Below, piece by piece: positions 50,165 to 59,394 of a stretch of 64,000 nt of DNA; within the stretch, counting starts at the first letter, position 1, and each line of letters starts with the position of its first letter. The position numbers and the translations under genes are program-made. The notes under the pieces were generated by a model. The model did not search any database. It saw only the letters and a program-made list of their open reading frames with translations, and was not told where the DNA came from. The stretch is from contig CAJTFL010000007.1 in the NCBI GenBank assembly GCA_910575565.1, positions 124,001 through 188,000 of the forward strand. Reading direction: 5' to 3'. This DNA is from Lachnospiraceae bacterium. Lineage in GTDB: Bacteria > Bacillota > Clostridia > Lachnospirales > Lachnospiraceae.

Positions 50165-52489
50165 CTACGATTCCGCCACCGCTTCCTTAAGCACATCCTC
50201 CATCCGGGAGACAAAGACGATCTCCAGGCCCTTGGTGATCTCCTTGGAAAGCTCGCTGATATCCGGCCTGTTCTTCTCCGGAACCAAAACCTTTTCCACA
50301 TGGGCCATCCGGGCCGCCAGGATCTTTTCCTTTAAGCCGCCGATGGGGAGCACCCGCCCCCTTAAGGTGATCTCGCCGGTCATCGCCACCTTAGCCCATA
50401 CCTTCCTCCCAGTCACGGCAGAAAAAAGGGCGGTGGCCATGGTAATCCCTGCGGAAGGCCCGTCCTTAGGCACTGCCCCTTCCGGGATATGGATATGGAT
50501 ATCATGCTTTTCAAAATAATCTTGCTTTACCTGGTAATCCGGGCAGATGCTGCGGACAAAAGTAAGGGCGGCCTGAACCGACTCCTTCATCACATCCCCC
50601 ATCTGTCCGGTCATCAAAAGCTCGCCCTTCCCCGGCATCACGTTAACCTCGATCTGCAAGGTATCGCCGCCTACGCTGGTCCAGGCCAGCCCCCTGGCAA
50701 TCCCCACCTGATCTTCCCCGTCCGCATCCTCGAAGGTAACTTTCGGCTTGCCAAGATACTTCTCCAGTGTGCTTTCCGTGATCCGGATCCCTTTTTTCTT
50801 ATCTTCCAAAAATTCCCTGGCAGCCTTCCGGCAGATATCCCCAATCCGCCGTTCTAAGTTGCGGACGCCCGCTTCCCTGGTATAGTTATGGATAATCTTT
50901 TCCAAGGCATGGTCGGAGATGGATACCTGTCCGCCGGTAAGGCCGTTCTTCTCCATCTGCTTGCCCACCAGGTATTCCTTCCCGATATGGAATTTTTCAT
51001 TTTCCGTATAGCTGCTGACCTCAATTATCTCCATCCGATCTAACAACGGCCGGGGGATGGACTGGGTAGTGTTGGCCGTGGCGATAAACAGCACCTGGGA
51101 CAGATCGATGGGAACCTCCACGTAATGATCCCTGAAACGAACATTCTGCTCCCCGTCCAGCACCTCCAAAAGGGCCGAGGAGGTGTCCCCTTTATAGTCG
51201 CTGCTAACCTTGTCGATCTCGTCTAGCAGCATCAGCGGATTGGAAACCCCGGCCTGCCTTAAGCCTTCCACCAGGCGGCCCGGCATGGCGCCCACATACG
51301 TCTTCCTGTGCCCGCGGATCTCCGCCTCATCCCGGACGCCGCCAAGGCTGATCCGAACGTACTTTTTGTTTAGCGCCCTGGCTACCGAGCGGGCTATGGA
51401 GGTCTTCCCCGTTCCCGGCGGGCCTACCAGGCAAAGGATGGAACCGCTTTCCTTCCCGGTCATCACCCGCACGGCCAAATACTCTAAGATCCGCTCCTTT
51501 ACCTTCTCTAAGCCGTAGTGATCCTTATCCAGGAGCTCCTCCGCATGGCGGATATCCTTATTATCCTTGGAAACCTTTTTCCAGGGAAGCTCCAAAAGCG
51601 TCTCAATATATGTGCGGATCACATTGCCTTCCTGGCTCCCCCCAGGCATGGCCTTTAGCCGGTCAATCTCCTTTTTCAGCTTCTCCTTCACTTCCCGATC
51701 CGCCTTTAAGCCTCTTAACTGCTTCTCATACCCGTCCGTCTCCGACTGGATATCCTCCTCCCCCAGCTCCTTTCGGATAATCCGCATCTGCTCCCTTAGG
51801 ATATAATCCTTTTGGTTTTTATCCACCGCAGCCTTTACCTTTTTCTGGAAATCCCGCTTGATCTTAGCCACTTCGATTTCCGAGACCAGGCTGTGAACCA
51901 CGTGCTCATAGCGCACGGAAGGATACAGGCTTTCCAGCACCGACTGGCGGAATGCGTAATCCCAGGGAATCTGGATGGCAATCTGATCCAGCAGCTCCTC
52001 CAAATCCTGGATGCTTAACAAATTGGGGAGGATCTCCTTGATCATCCGCGGGTTTACCTCGCCGTATTCCTCCAGCTTTTCCTTTACGATGCGGATCATG
52101 GCCTCTGTGGCCACATATTCCAATGGCTCTAACTGCGTCCCAGGAAGCACCGTCTCCACCTCAGCCACCAGGTACGGGCCTTCCATGTCCATATCCACCA
52201 GCTCCGCCCGCGTAAGACCTTCTACCATAACCCGGATAATCTTCCCCGGCATCTTTACCAGCTGCTTTACCATGGCAATGCAGCCTACCTGGAACAAATC
52301 CACCAGCTCCGGCTCCGCCTGATCCGCCTGCTTTTGCGTAACCAGGAAGACCTTCTGATCCTCCACCATGGCTTTTTCCAATGCGGCAATCGATTTATCA
52401 CGGCTGATGTCAAAATGGATTATCATTTTGGGAAGAACTGTCAGCCCCCTTAATGCGATTGCCGGTAATGTATATACTTTTTGCTCCAT
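50165..52489 (-). CDS. lon: ATP-dependent protease Lon (LonA)
   Basis: Degrades misfolded and some regulatory proteins. 774 residues: LON N-domain (1-200, PAIALRGLTVLPKMIIHFDI), coiled-coil linker, AAA+ module with Walker A GPPGTGKTS and Walker B LMLLDEIDKV, and the protease domain with the Ser-Lys dyad (PKDGPSAG, Ser; GGLKEKILAA, Lys). AAGGA is 5 nt before ATG. Follows clpX by 108 bp with a hairpin between. Confidence 0.97.
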   Translation of the reverse strand: MEQKVYTLPAIALRGLTVLPKMIIHFDISRDKSIAALEKAMVEDQKVFLVTQKQADQAEPELVDLFQVGCIAMVKQLVKMPGKIIRVMVEGLTRAELVDMDMEGPYLVAEVETVLPGTQLEPLEYVATEAMIRIVKEKLEEYGEVNPRMIKEILPNLLSIQDLEELLDQIAIQIPWDYAFRQSVLESLYPSVRYEHVVHSLVSEIEVAKIKRDFQKKVKAAVDKNQKDYILREQMRIIRKELGEEDIQSETDGYEKQLRGLKADREVKEKLKKEIDRLKAMPGGSQEGNVIRTYIETLLELPWKKVSKDNKDIRHAEELLDKDHYGLEKVKERILEYLAVRVMTGKESGSILCLVGPPGTGKTSIARSVARALNKKYVRISLGGVRDEAEIRGHRKTYVGAMPGRLVEGLRQAGVSNPLMLLDEIDKVSSDYKGDTSSALLEVLDGEQNVRFRDHYVEVPIDLSQVLFIATANTTQSIPRPLLDRMEIIEVSSYTENEKFHIGKEYLVGKQMEKNGLTGGQVSISDHALEKIIHNYTREAGVRNLERRIGDICRKAAREFLEDKKKGIRITESTLEKYLGKPKVTFEDADGEDQVGIARGLAWTSVGGDTLQIEVNVMPGKGELLMTGQMGDVMKESVQAALTFVRSICPDYQVKQDYFEKHDIHIHIPEGAVPKDGPSAGITMATALFSAVTGRKVWAKVAMTGEITLRGRVLPIGGLKEKILAARMAHVEKVLVPEKNRPDISELSKEITKGLEIVFVSRMEDVLKEAVAES

Positions 52490-52509
52490 ATCTGTCCTTT
52501 TTCCTAATC

Positions 52510-52549
52510 CGATAAAAGAGACGCTGCCTAACTCAACGTTCTGCAGCGC
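52510..52549 (-). terminator. hairpin with T-run between clpX and lon
   Basis: On the minus strand GCGCTGC and GCAGCGT pair around 15 nt and are followed by CTCTTTTATC. Moderate terminator that could uncouple clpX and lon levels. Confidence 0.45.
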
Positions 52550-52597
52550 CCTTTCCTTAATGTGCCTGAACCTCAGCTACACGAAAATACCTTTGGC

Positions 52598-53902
52598 CTA
52601 AGCAATCTCACCGGACTGATCTTTTCTCGACCGCCTGGAAGACGCGGCCCTGGGCACTGCCGTGTCCCGGTACACGATCTCCGGCTTCCCTTCCCCGATA
52701 ATTACGTTTTTCGTAATGGTCACGATGCCGATAGTGTCGTCTGAGGGAATCTCATACATCAAATCCATCATAATCTTTTCCAGGATGGAACGCAGGCCCC
52801 TGGCTCCCGTTTTCCTCTCCGCCGCCAGCTCCGCCACCGCATATAATGCGTCCTGAGTAAACTCCAGCTTTACGTCATCTAACTCAAACAGCTTCTGGAA
52901 CTGCTTGGTCAGCGCATTCTTTGGCTGGGATAAGATCTGCACCAGGGCATTCTTATCCAAAAGCCTTAAGGAGACATTAATGGGGACACGCCCGATAAAC
53001 TCCGGGATCAGGCCGAACTTGGTCAGATCCTGGGGAAGCACCTGGCGCAGCAGCTCATCAATGTCTGTCTTATTCTTATCCACAATGGTGGCGTTAAAGC
53101 CGATGGAACCCGCGTTTAAACGCTGCTCCACGATTCTCTCCAGGCCGTCGAAGGCGCCGCCGCAGATGAATAAAATATTCGTGGTGTCAATCTGCAAAAG
53201 CTCCTGGTGGGGATGCTTCCTTCCCCCCTGAGGCGGCACGCTGGCCACCGTCCCTTCCAGGATCTTAAGCAGCGCCTGCTGCACCCCTTCGCCGGAAACA
53301 TCCCGGGTAATGGACACATTCTCCGACTTCTTCGTGATCTTATCAATCTCATCAATATAGATAATCCCGTATTCCGCCTTGCTGATATCATAATCCGCTG
53401 CCTGAATAAGCTTCAGCAGGATATTCTCCACATCCTCGCCCACGTAACCGGCTTCTGTCAGGGCGGTGGCATCCGCGATGGCAAAGGGAACGTTTAATAT
53501 CTTAGCCAGCGTCTGAGCCAAGTATGTCTTTCCGGAACCGGTAGGGCCAAGCATTAAAATATTGCTCTTGGCAATATCCAAATCAATATGCTTTGACGTG
53601 GTTACTCGCTTATAATGGTTATACACGGCAACCGAAAGAACCTTCTTCGCCTCGTCCTGCCCGATAACGTACTCATCCAGGAAGGCCTTGATCTCCTTTG
53701 GCTTCATCAGGTTAATCTCACTAAAAGCCGAAAGTTCCTCTTCCTCCATATCCGCAAACTCTTCCTCCAAAATCTCGGAGCAGAGCTCGATGCACTCATC
53801 GCAGATAAACACGTTATTTGAGCCGGCAATTAATTTCCTCACCTGATCCTGGGTCTTTCCGCAAAATGAGCATCTGACCTTGTCTTCCATTCTGCCAGGC
53901 AT
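52598..53902 (-). CDS. clpX: ATP-dependent Clp protease unfoldase ClpX
   Basis: AAA+ unfoldase feeding ClpP. 434 residues. N-terminal zinc-binding domain with CSFCGK and CDECIELC, Walker A GPTGSGKT, Walker [11 protein letters not shown], sensor and pore loops, and the IGF-containing region (GSIGFN) that docks into ClpP. GAGGTG precedes ATG 53902; a second ATG four codons on is possible. It is 24 bp after clpP. Confidence 0.97.
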   Translation of the reverse strand: MPGRMEDKVRCSFCGKTQDQVRKLIAGSNNVFICDECIELCSEILEEEFADMEEEELSAFSEINLMKPKEIKAFLDEYVIGQDEAKKVLSVAVYNHYKRVTTSKHIDLDIAKSNILMLGPTGSGKTYLAQTLAKILNVPFAIADATALTEAGYVGEDVENILLKLIQAADYDISKAEYGIIYIDEIDKITKKSENVSITRDVSGEGVQQALLKILEGTVASVPPQGGRKHPHQELLQIDTTNILFICGGAFDGLERIVEQRLNAGSIGFNATIVDKNKTDIDELLRQVLPQDLTKFGLIPEFIGRVPINVSLRLLDKNALVQILSQPKNALTKQFQKLFELDDVKLEFTQDALYAVAELAAERKTGARGLRSILEKIMMDLMYEIPSDDTIGIVTITKNVIIGEGKPEIVYRDTAVPRAASSRRSRKDQSGEIA

Positions 53903-53926
53903 ACATCCACCTCGTTTCTACCAGCG

Positions 53927-54508
53927 CTAACGGCTGGTGATTACTTTATCGATGAGGCCATAGGCAAGAGCCTCATCTGCCGTCATGTAATTATCCCTCT
54001 CGGTATCCCTCTCGATTACCTCGATAGGCTGCCCTGTATTCGCAGACAGAATTTCATTTAATTTCTTCTTCGTCTGCAGGATCTTTTCCGCTACAATCTG
54101 GATCTCCGTGGCCTGGCCCCTGGCTCCGCCGGAAGGCTGATGGATCATTACTTCTGCATTGGGAAGAGCCATTCGCTTGCCCTTGGTTCCCCCTGCAAGA
54201 AGGAATGCCCCCATGCTGGCCGCCATGCCGATGCAGATCGTGGAAACATCACACTTAATATAATTCATTGTATCGTAAATTGCAAGCCCTGCCGACACGG
54301 AACCGCCGGGGCTGTTAATGTACAGGGAAATTTCTTTCCCCGGATCCTCCGATTCCAGGAACAGGAGCTGCGCAACCACCAGGCTTGCGGAAACATCCGT
54401 AACCTCTTCTCCCAGGAAAATAATCCGATCCTTAAGCAAGCGGGAATAGATATCGTAGGAACGCTCCCCCCTGCTGGTAGACTCCACTACATAAGGTATT
54501 AAGCTCAT
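53927..54508 (-). CDS. clpP: ATP-dependent Clp protease proteolytic subunit
   Basis: Serine peptidase forming the double-heptamer chamber. 193 residues with the Ser98-His123-Asp172 triad ([22 protein letters not shown]) and the N-terminal IPYVVE axial segment. AAGGGG lies 7 nt before ATG. Order tig-clpP-clpX-lon is standard for Firmicutes. Confidence 0.97.
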   Translation of the reverse strand: MSLIPYVVESTSRGERSYDIYSRLLKDRIIFLGEEVTDVSASLVVAQLLFLESEDPGKEISLYINSPGGSVSAGLAIYDTMNYIKCDVSTICIGMAASMGAFLLAGGTKGKRMALPNAEVMIHQPSGGARGQATEIQIVAEKILQTKKKLNEILSANTGQPIEVIERDTERDNYMTADEALAYGLIDKVITSR

Positions 54509-54580
54509 TGAAAATCCCCTTTCTCTCCCGAAAGCGCCCTGTGACAGTACTGCCTAAAGGGCATAAAACCTCATAGGAAA

Positions 54581-54605
54581 CCGCAGCGGTCTCCTGCCGC
54601 TGCGG
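54581..54605 (-). terminator. hairpin between tig and clpP
   Basis: CCGCAGCGG and CCGCTGCGG pair perfectly (9 bp, 7-nt loop); the minus strand continues TTTCC, so at best a partial terminator. Confidence 0.45.
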
Positions 54606-54613
54606 ACAATTGC

Positions 54614-55900
54614 CTAGACGAGCTGCGCTTCGGCTACCAAAAAGTCAACTGCTTCCTGAACAGCAATATCCTGTTTCATCTGTTTCTTCTCGGCATCGCC
54701 CATATGCTCTTTTAATTTCTCTGCTTCCATCTTATAGGCTTCCGCCATCTTCTGGATCTCTTCTTCCAGCCGCTCATCCGTCACTTCCAGCTTCTCCGCC
54801 TCAGCTACGGCTTCCAGCACCAGCCTGGTCTCAATCCGCTTGACGGCCTGTGGACGCATCTGCTCCTTTAAGGAATCCTTAGTCATGCCGGTATACTCCA
54901 TATACTGGTCAAAGGCAATCCCCTGGCTGTACATCCGGCGGGCGTAATCCTGCACCAGGCCTTCCACCTGGCTTTCAATCATCGGCTCCGGGATATCCAT
55001 GGAAGCATTAGCCACTACGGCCTCAACTACCCGATCCTCATTCTCCGATGCCGCCTCTTTCTTCTTTTTCTCCTCCAGCCCTTTCCGTAAATCAGCCTTG
55101 TACTCATCTAACGTATCAAACTCGGAAACTTCGCTGGCAAACTCATCGTCCAGCACGGGAAGCTCCTTCTTCTTAATCTCTTTAATCTTTACCTTAAAGA
55201 CGGCAGGCTTTCCTGCCAGATCCTTGGCATGGTACTCCTGGGGGAAAGTTACGTTTACTTCGCACTCCTCCCCAATGCTCTTGCCGATTAACTGCTCCTC
55301 AAAGGTATCAATAAAGGAATGGGAACCGATAGTCAGCGGATAATCCTCTGCCTTTCCGCCGTCAAAGGCTACCCCGTCCACGGAACCGTCAAAATCAATC
55401 ACTGCCTGATCCCCGTCCTCAACCGGCCGATCCTCGATGGTAATCAGCCGGGAATTCTGGTTCTGGATCCTTACCAGCTCCGCAGCCACATCCTCATCCG
55501 TCACTTCCTCCGAGGCCTTCTCCACCTGGATTCCCTTGTACTCGCCCAAAGTAACCTCCGGCTTAACCGCTACCATGGCATTATAGATGAAGGCTTGCCC
55601 CTTCTCTATCTGTACGATGGAGATCTCCGGCCTGGACACGATCTCTAACTCGCTGTCCTTCATGGCATCTGCGTAAGTCTGATCAATGGCTTCTTCCGCA
55701 GCGTCCTCATAGAACACTCCCGGGCCGTACATCTTCTCAATCATATGCTGGGGAGCCTTCCCCTTGCGGAAGCCTGGGATCATGAAACGGTTTTTATTTT
55801 TCTTGTATGCAGCCTTAATGCACTCTTCAAACTGTTCAGCCGAAACTTCCACAGTCAGCTTCGCCATGTTCTTCTCTAATTTTTCCACCTGTAAACTCAT
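54614..55900 (-). CDS. tig: trigger factor
   Basis: Ribosome-associated chaperone with prolyl isomerase activity. 428 residues: N-terminal ribosome-binding domain carrying the signature GFRKGKAP at about 44-51, FKBP-type PPIase domain (about 160-245, DQAVIDFDGSVDGVAFDGG), and the long helical C-terminal arms. AGGAGG is 10 nt before ATG. First gene of the quality-control cluster. Confidence 0.97.
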   Translation of the reverse strand: MSLQVEKLEKNMAKLTVEVSAEQFEECIKAAYKKNKNRFMIPGFRKGKAPQHMIEKMYGPGVFYEDAAEEAIDQTYADAMKDSELEIVSRPEISIVQIEKGQAFIYNAMVAVKPEVTLGEYKGIQVEKASEEVTDEDVAAELVRIQNQNSRLITIEDRPVEDGDQAVIDFDGSVDGVAFDGGKAEDYPLTIGSHSFIDTFEEQLIGKSIGEECEVNVTFPQEYHAKDLAGKPAVFKVKIKEIKKKELPVLDDEFASEVSEFDTLDEYKADLRKGLEEKKKKEAASENEDRVVEAVVANASMDIPEPMIESQVEGLVQDYARRMYSQGIAFDQYMEYTGMTKDSLKEQMRPQAVKRIETRLVLEAVAEAEKLEVTDERLEEEIQKMAEAYKMEAEKLKEHMGDAEKKQMKQDIAVQEAVDFLVAEAQLV

Positions 55901-55966
55901 CTTATGGGTTCCTCCTTAATCTGTCTGTGAGCCGCCTGGCCTTTGGGCGCTACACTTCAATTTAAT

Positions 55967-55975
55967 ACTATAGCA
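55967..55975 (-). promoter_or_regulatory. extended -10 promoter of tig
   Basis: Minus-strand TGCTATAGT matches TGnTATAAT with one mismatch, about 70 nt before the tig start. No good -35 is visible. Confidence 0.4.
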
Positions 55976-56064
55976 TATCCTTCCGCCAAATACCAGCCCT
56001 AAAATACGAAAAAATCGGATGAAAATATGTAACAGTTCAGACGGGGCAGCTTCACCGCAGAGCC

Positions 56065-56619
56065 TCAATGATCGTACTGTATGGAAGCTTTTACCTGGGC
56101 GGCAGCCTCCCGGCCCACCAAAAGGCCTGCCAGCTCCAGACCCAGATCCAAGGCGTACCCCAGGCCCCTTGCCGTGGTAATCAAACCGTCGGTAACAACG
56201 CCCTCATGGGTATACTCTGCCCCCACAAGCTTCTCCTCAAAGCCTGGGTAACAGGTAGCCTTCTTTCCCCGAAGGAAGCCAAGCTCTCCCAGGACACTGG
56301 GAGCGGCGCAGATAGCCGCCACTCTCCGATCCTCCCCTAATGCCTGCTCCAAGGCCTTGGCTAACCCCTTATGCTCCGCAAGGTGCTTCGTCCCCGGCAT
56401 CCCTCCGGGAAGGAAGATGCAGTCCGCCTCCTCCGGCGCGGAATCCTCCCACAGCATATCCGTCACGATCCGCAGACCATGGGAGCCTGCCACCTCCAAT
56501 GATCCGGACATGGAAATTAGCTTCACCTCAATCCCGCAGCGGATCATCACATCCACCGCCGCCAAGCACTCCACTTCCTCCAAGCCTTCCGCCACTACAG
56601 CATAAACCTTTGCTTTCAT
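56065..56619 (-). CDS. DJ-1/PfpI family protein
   Basis: 184 residues, flavodoxin-like fold. The nucleophilic elbow is AAICAAPSVL with Cys104, and the partner Glu is in the EGLEEVE segment near the N-terminus, as in DJ-1/YajL rather than PfpI proteases. Known relatives act as glyoxalases or deglycase-like and redox-stress proteins; the exact role is open. AAGGAGG lies 7 nt before ATG 56619. A 10-copy tandem repeat occupies its upstream region and ends 22 bp before the start, so any promoter lies in or beyond the repeat. Confidence 0.88.
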   Translation of the reverse strand: MKAKVYAVVAEGLEEVECLAAVDVMIRCGIEVKLISMSGSLEVAGSHGLRIVTDMLWEDSAPEEADCIFLPGGMPGTKHLAEHKGLAKALEQALGEDRRVAAICAAPSVLGELGFLRGKKATCYPGFEEKLVGAEYTHEGVVTDGLITTARGLGYALDLGLELAGLLVGREAAAQVKASIQYDH

Positions 56620-56640
56620 TCTAATTCCTCCTTAATATGG

Positions 56641-56940
56641 ATAATTTTTATCCGTTATTCCACGTAATTGATCATTTCTTCCCCTTGCTCCGCATAATTG
56701 GCAATTTCTATCCGCCATTCCGCATAATTGGCAATTTCTATCCGCCATTCCGCGTAATTGGTAATTTCTATCCGCCATTCCGCGTAATTGGCAATTTCTA
56801 TCCGCCATTCCGCGTAATTGGCAATTTCTATCCGCCATTCCGCGTAATTGGCAATTTCTATCCGCCATTCCGCGTAATTGGCAATTTCTATCCGCCATTC
56901 CGCATAATTGGTAATTTCTGCCCCTTATTCCATGTACTGG
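56641..56940. repeat. 30-bp tandem repeat, ten units
   Basis: Unit GCAATTTCTATCCGCCATTC followed by CGCGTAATTG. Seven near-identical units run 56701-56910, differing only at GC/GT and CGCG/CGCA positions; two degenerate units lie left (56641, 56671) and one right (56911-56940). The right-hand unit overlaps the last codons and stop of the DUF975 gene. Because 30 is a multiple of three, every frame gives a decapeptide repeat; none is preceded by a convincing start signal. Confidence 0.95.
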
Positions 56941-57698
56941 GTATACACCGCCCCGTCCCTGTCGGGCATATGGGGTCTGTTCCTGGGAATCCCCAGCTTT
57001 TCCTCCCGCAAAGCCAGGTAAAGCTCCCCAAGAGCCGCCTCCCGGTAAGGATCCACGAAAATCATCCCCACGCCGCAGGCCAAAAGCCCTAAAAGATACC
57101 AGCCCAAAAAGGATAATTCCAGGATAAACGTGTCCAGCTTATTCCCCTCCATCATCTCGCGGCTTAAGCGGAAGGCCTCGCTGCTGTCCATCTCGGGGTA
57201 TTCCGCAATTAAATAGGGAATCATATAATACTCATAATGCTTAATAATCCCGGGAATGACCAGCAAAAGGCTCCACAAACCCTCATACAATTTCCGCAGA
57301 AACTGAATCTTTACCGTATTTAAGTACCAGCCATTTTTAAAATTCCCAAACAATTCCCCAAAACCGGCGTTATCCCCCCTCATGGTGCTGATGGTAAAAT
57401 AACGGCACTTCCCCACCTCAATCACGTTGGAAACAAGAACGCCTAACAGTACCGTGGCCGTAAAGACTGCCCCGATCACCATGCACACCAGAAGCACAAC
57501 CCCCATAGCAAAGGGCTGCCTCAGCGCCGACGACAAATTTACGCCGTGGCGGCTTTGGTGAGCCGAGAAGTTCACCCCTGTGCCTGCGCCGCCCTTAACG
57601 CCCAGCAGACCGGCCACAAATGTTACCAAAAGGCCATAGCCGTAATACCGGCTTAGGCCGTCCCTGGCACGCTGTTTTAATTCGTCACCCCTCCACAT
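56925..57698 (-). CDS. DUF975 family membrane protein
   Basis: 257 residues from ATG 57698 (GGAGGG 7 nt upstream; the ATG 15 bp earlier includes the ribosome site). N-terminal ELKQRARDGLSRYYGYGLLV is the family signature, followed by about five hydrophobic segments and the conserved HYEYYMIPYLIAEYPEMDSSEAFRLSREMM region in two blocks. Integral membrane protein of unknown role, common in Firmicutes. Its last five codons and stop lie inside the outermost unit of the tandem repeat. Confidence 0.85.
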   Translation of the reverse strand: MWRGDELKQRARDGLSRYYGYGLLVTFVAGLLGVKGGAGTGVNFSAHQSRHGVNLSSALRQPFAMGVVLLVCMVIGAVFTATVLLGVLVSNVIEVGKCRYFTISTMRGDNAGFGELFGNFKNGWYLNTVKIQFLRKLYEGLWSLLLVIPGIIKHYEYYMIPYLIAEYPEMDSSEAFRLSREMMEGNKLDTFILELSFLGWYLLGLLACGVGMIFVDPYREAALGELYLALREEKLGIPRNRPHMPDRDGAVYTQYME

Positions 57699-57754
57699 CC
57701 TACTTCCCTCCATTTAATGAATGAATATGAGCAGTAATTGATAATGTATCCTTC

Positions 57755-57783
57755 ATTATAGAGAATTCCCATGGAAATTGCAA
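57755..57783 (-). promoter_or_regulatory. promoter of the DUF975 gene
   Basis: Minus-strand TTGCAA (57778-57783), 17-nt spacer, TATAAT (57755-57760). Confidence 0.7.
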
Positions 57784-57939
57784 GGAATATGGGAAATTCA
57801 CGTTTTTGCGAATGGCACAGCGTCCCTTTAGGGGAAACCGCGCTTTCCGCTGCACCGATCTCCGGGACGGTTTTTGCACCTAACAGGCTGTCCTGCACGG
57901 TTTTGCAAGGCACATAATAATCCTTAAGGAGGGCTTTTT

Positions 57940-58233
57940 ATGGCCATTACCCGTTTCAGCTGGTACGGCTCCAGCAAATTGCTGGAAACCTTCCGGAATA
58001 ATCACCCGAAGCTCCCTCTTTTTTTCCAGGCAGCAGTCCAAAATGCCCTGATGGAAGGCTCAATTATCCAGATCTCTGCAAAAACCCCTGAAGGGAAAGC
58101 ATACTGCACAAACCTTAAACTGACCGCCCCCGATGCGGAAATGCTGCAGGCATTAAAGCGCATGAAAGAACAGGAATCACAAAAACTGTTCTTTTTTGCG
58201 TTTTTTTTCCAAGGGCTTGTAATTTTTTCCTAA
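57940..58233 (+). CDS. small hypothetical protein
   Basis: 97 residues. AAGGAGG lies 7 nt before ATG 57940. The first 78 residues look like a compact alpha/beta protein (RFSWYGSSKLLETFRNNHPK, ALMEGSIIQISAKTPEGK, APDAEMLQALKRMKEQ); the last 19 (KLFFFAFFFQGLVIFS) are translated from a run of T and look unlike the rest, so the original end may have been lost by frameshift. Family not recognised. Confidence 0.55.
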   Translation: MAITRFSWYGSSKLLETFRNNHPKLPLFFQAAVQNALMEGSIIQISAKTPEGKAYCTNLKLTAPDAEMLQALKRMKEQESQKLFFFAFFFQGLVIFS

Positions 58234-58349
58234 ATATTGTATAATTTTTCCATAAATTTCAATTCGGCGTGTTCTCGCCATATTCTGTCCCATGGTCGGA
58301 CTGCCTGTTCTTACTTACAGGCAAAATCCCATATCATTATGTGATACCA

Positions 58350-58371
58350 GGGTCAAAAAACCTTTTGACCC
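58350..58371 (+). promoter_or_regulatory. 9-bp perfect inverted repeat upstream of the DUF5688-like gene
   Basis: GGGTCAAAA-AACC-TTTTGACCC, 52 bp before ATG 58423. The nearest T-run (TTTTTT) is 14 nt further, so a plain terminator is less likely than an operator or leader hairpin. Confidence 0.45.
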
Positions 58372-58422
58372 CTACATCATTATTTTTTCTATTGATCAAA
58401 TCAATTATTTCGGAGGTTAATT

Positions 58423-59394
58423 ATGTGTTATGAATTCTTTCTGCAGATAGTCAAAGATGATTTAGAAAAAAGGCTTGGAGACGGTTATCAGCTTGCCTTA
58501 AGATCCATCCCCAAAAACAACGGCATCGTCCGGGACGGCATTTCCATATCCAAAGCCGGGGAAACCGTGGCCCCTACCATCTACTTAAATGATTTTTACC
58601 AGGAACTTTTGGACGGAGAGCCGCTGTCCAAGATCTGCGACCGGATCTGCCAGATCTACCAGGAAAACCCCAGCCTTCCTTACCTGGACTCCCAGGCTTT
58701 TATTTCCTACGAGCGGATCCACGATCGGATCGTATACAAGCTAATCAATACCCAGGCCAACGCTTCCCTGCTAAAAAAGATCCCCAGCATCCCTTTCCAT
58801 GATATGTCCATGGTTTGCTATCTTCTGATTGAACAGCAGGAAAAGGGATACGTAACCGCACTGATCTACAAAGAACACTTAAAAACCTGGAAAATCCGGG
58901 ACAAGGATTTGTTTTTGGCTGCCATCAGAAACACCCCAAGCCTTCTCCCCCCGGTAATTCAGCCCTTAAATGATGTGCTAAGGCAGCTGGCAGTGGAAAT
59001 GCTGGGGGATTCCTACCAGGATGCCCCCTTAGATACCCTGCTGGAAACGGCAGCCGAATACCATCTCCCGGAAGATACTTCATTTCCTGCCCTTTACGTC
59101 CTCACAAACCCTGCCAGGGTCAATGGGGCGGCCTGCATGGCTTATCCCCTGGCCGTAAAAAACTTCGCAGACAGGATGGGCCGGGATATCCTTATCCTGC
59201 CCTCCAGCATCCACGAAGTCCTTTTAATGGCCGATGACAGCCAGTATGACTACGATGAAATAAGCCGCCTGGTGACGGAAATCAATGCTTCCGAGGTTCC
59301 TCCAGAAGACCGCCTTTCCAATCAGATATACCGCTACGAGCGGGATTTGAGCCAGATTACGGCTGTTTCCCGATCCCTCAGCCATTGCTTGTAA
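58423..59394 (+). CDS. DUF5688-like protein
   Basis: 323 residues, soluble, no signal. I recall this family as DUF5688, found mostly in Lachnospiraceae. Features: N-terminal helix then GDGYQLALRSIPKNNGIVRDG, APTIYLNDFYQELLDGEPL, and a C-terminal NPARVNGAACMAYPLAVKNF and ILPSSIHEVLLM, a pattern vaguely like inactive metallopeptidase cores but without HExxH. CGGAGG lies 7 nt before ATG. Its last 17 bp overlap the end of the convergent exporter gene. Function unknown. Confidence 0.72.
   Translation: MCYEFFLQIVKDDLEKRLGDGYQLALRSIPKNNGIVRDGISISKAGETVAPTIYLNDFYQELLDGEPLSKICDRICQIYQENPSLPYLDSQAFISYERIHDRIVYKLINTQANASLLKKIPSIPFHDMSMVCYLLIEQQEKGYVTALIYKEHLKTWKIRDKDLFLAAIRNTPSLLPPVIQPLNDVLRQLAVEMLGDSYQDAPLDTLLETAAEYHLPEDTSFPALYVLTNPARVNGAACMAYPLAVKNFADRMGRDILILPSSIHEVLLMADDSQYDYDEISRLVTEINASEVPPEDRLSNQIYRYERDLSQITAVSRSLSHCL

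Noticed and set aside
56632-56898. An 88-codon frame of (MADRNCQLRG)n over the tandem repeat
   Set aside because: It exists only because the repeat length is a multiple of three; no start signal precedes it and all other frames also stay open.
56641-56940. CRISPR array
   Set aside because: The 30-bp units abut directly without spacers and no cas gene is near; it is a minisatellite.
57940-58233. Toxin-antitoxin partner role for the 97-aa protein with the following DUF5688-like gene
   Set aside because: The genes are 189 bp apart with an independent leader, and neither shows a toxin or antitoxin motif.
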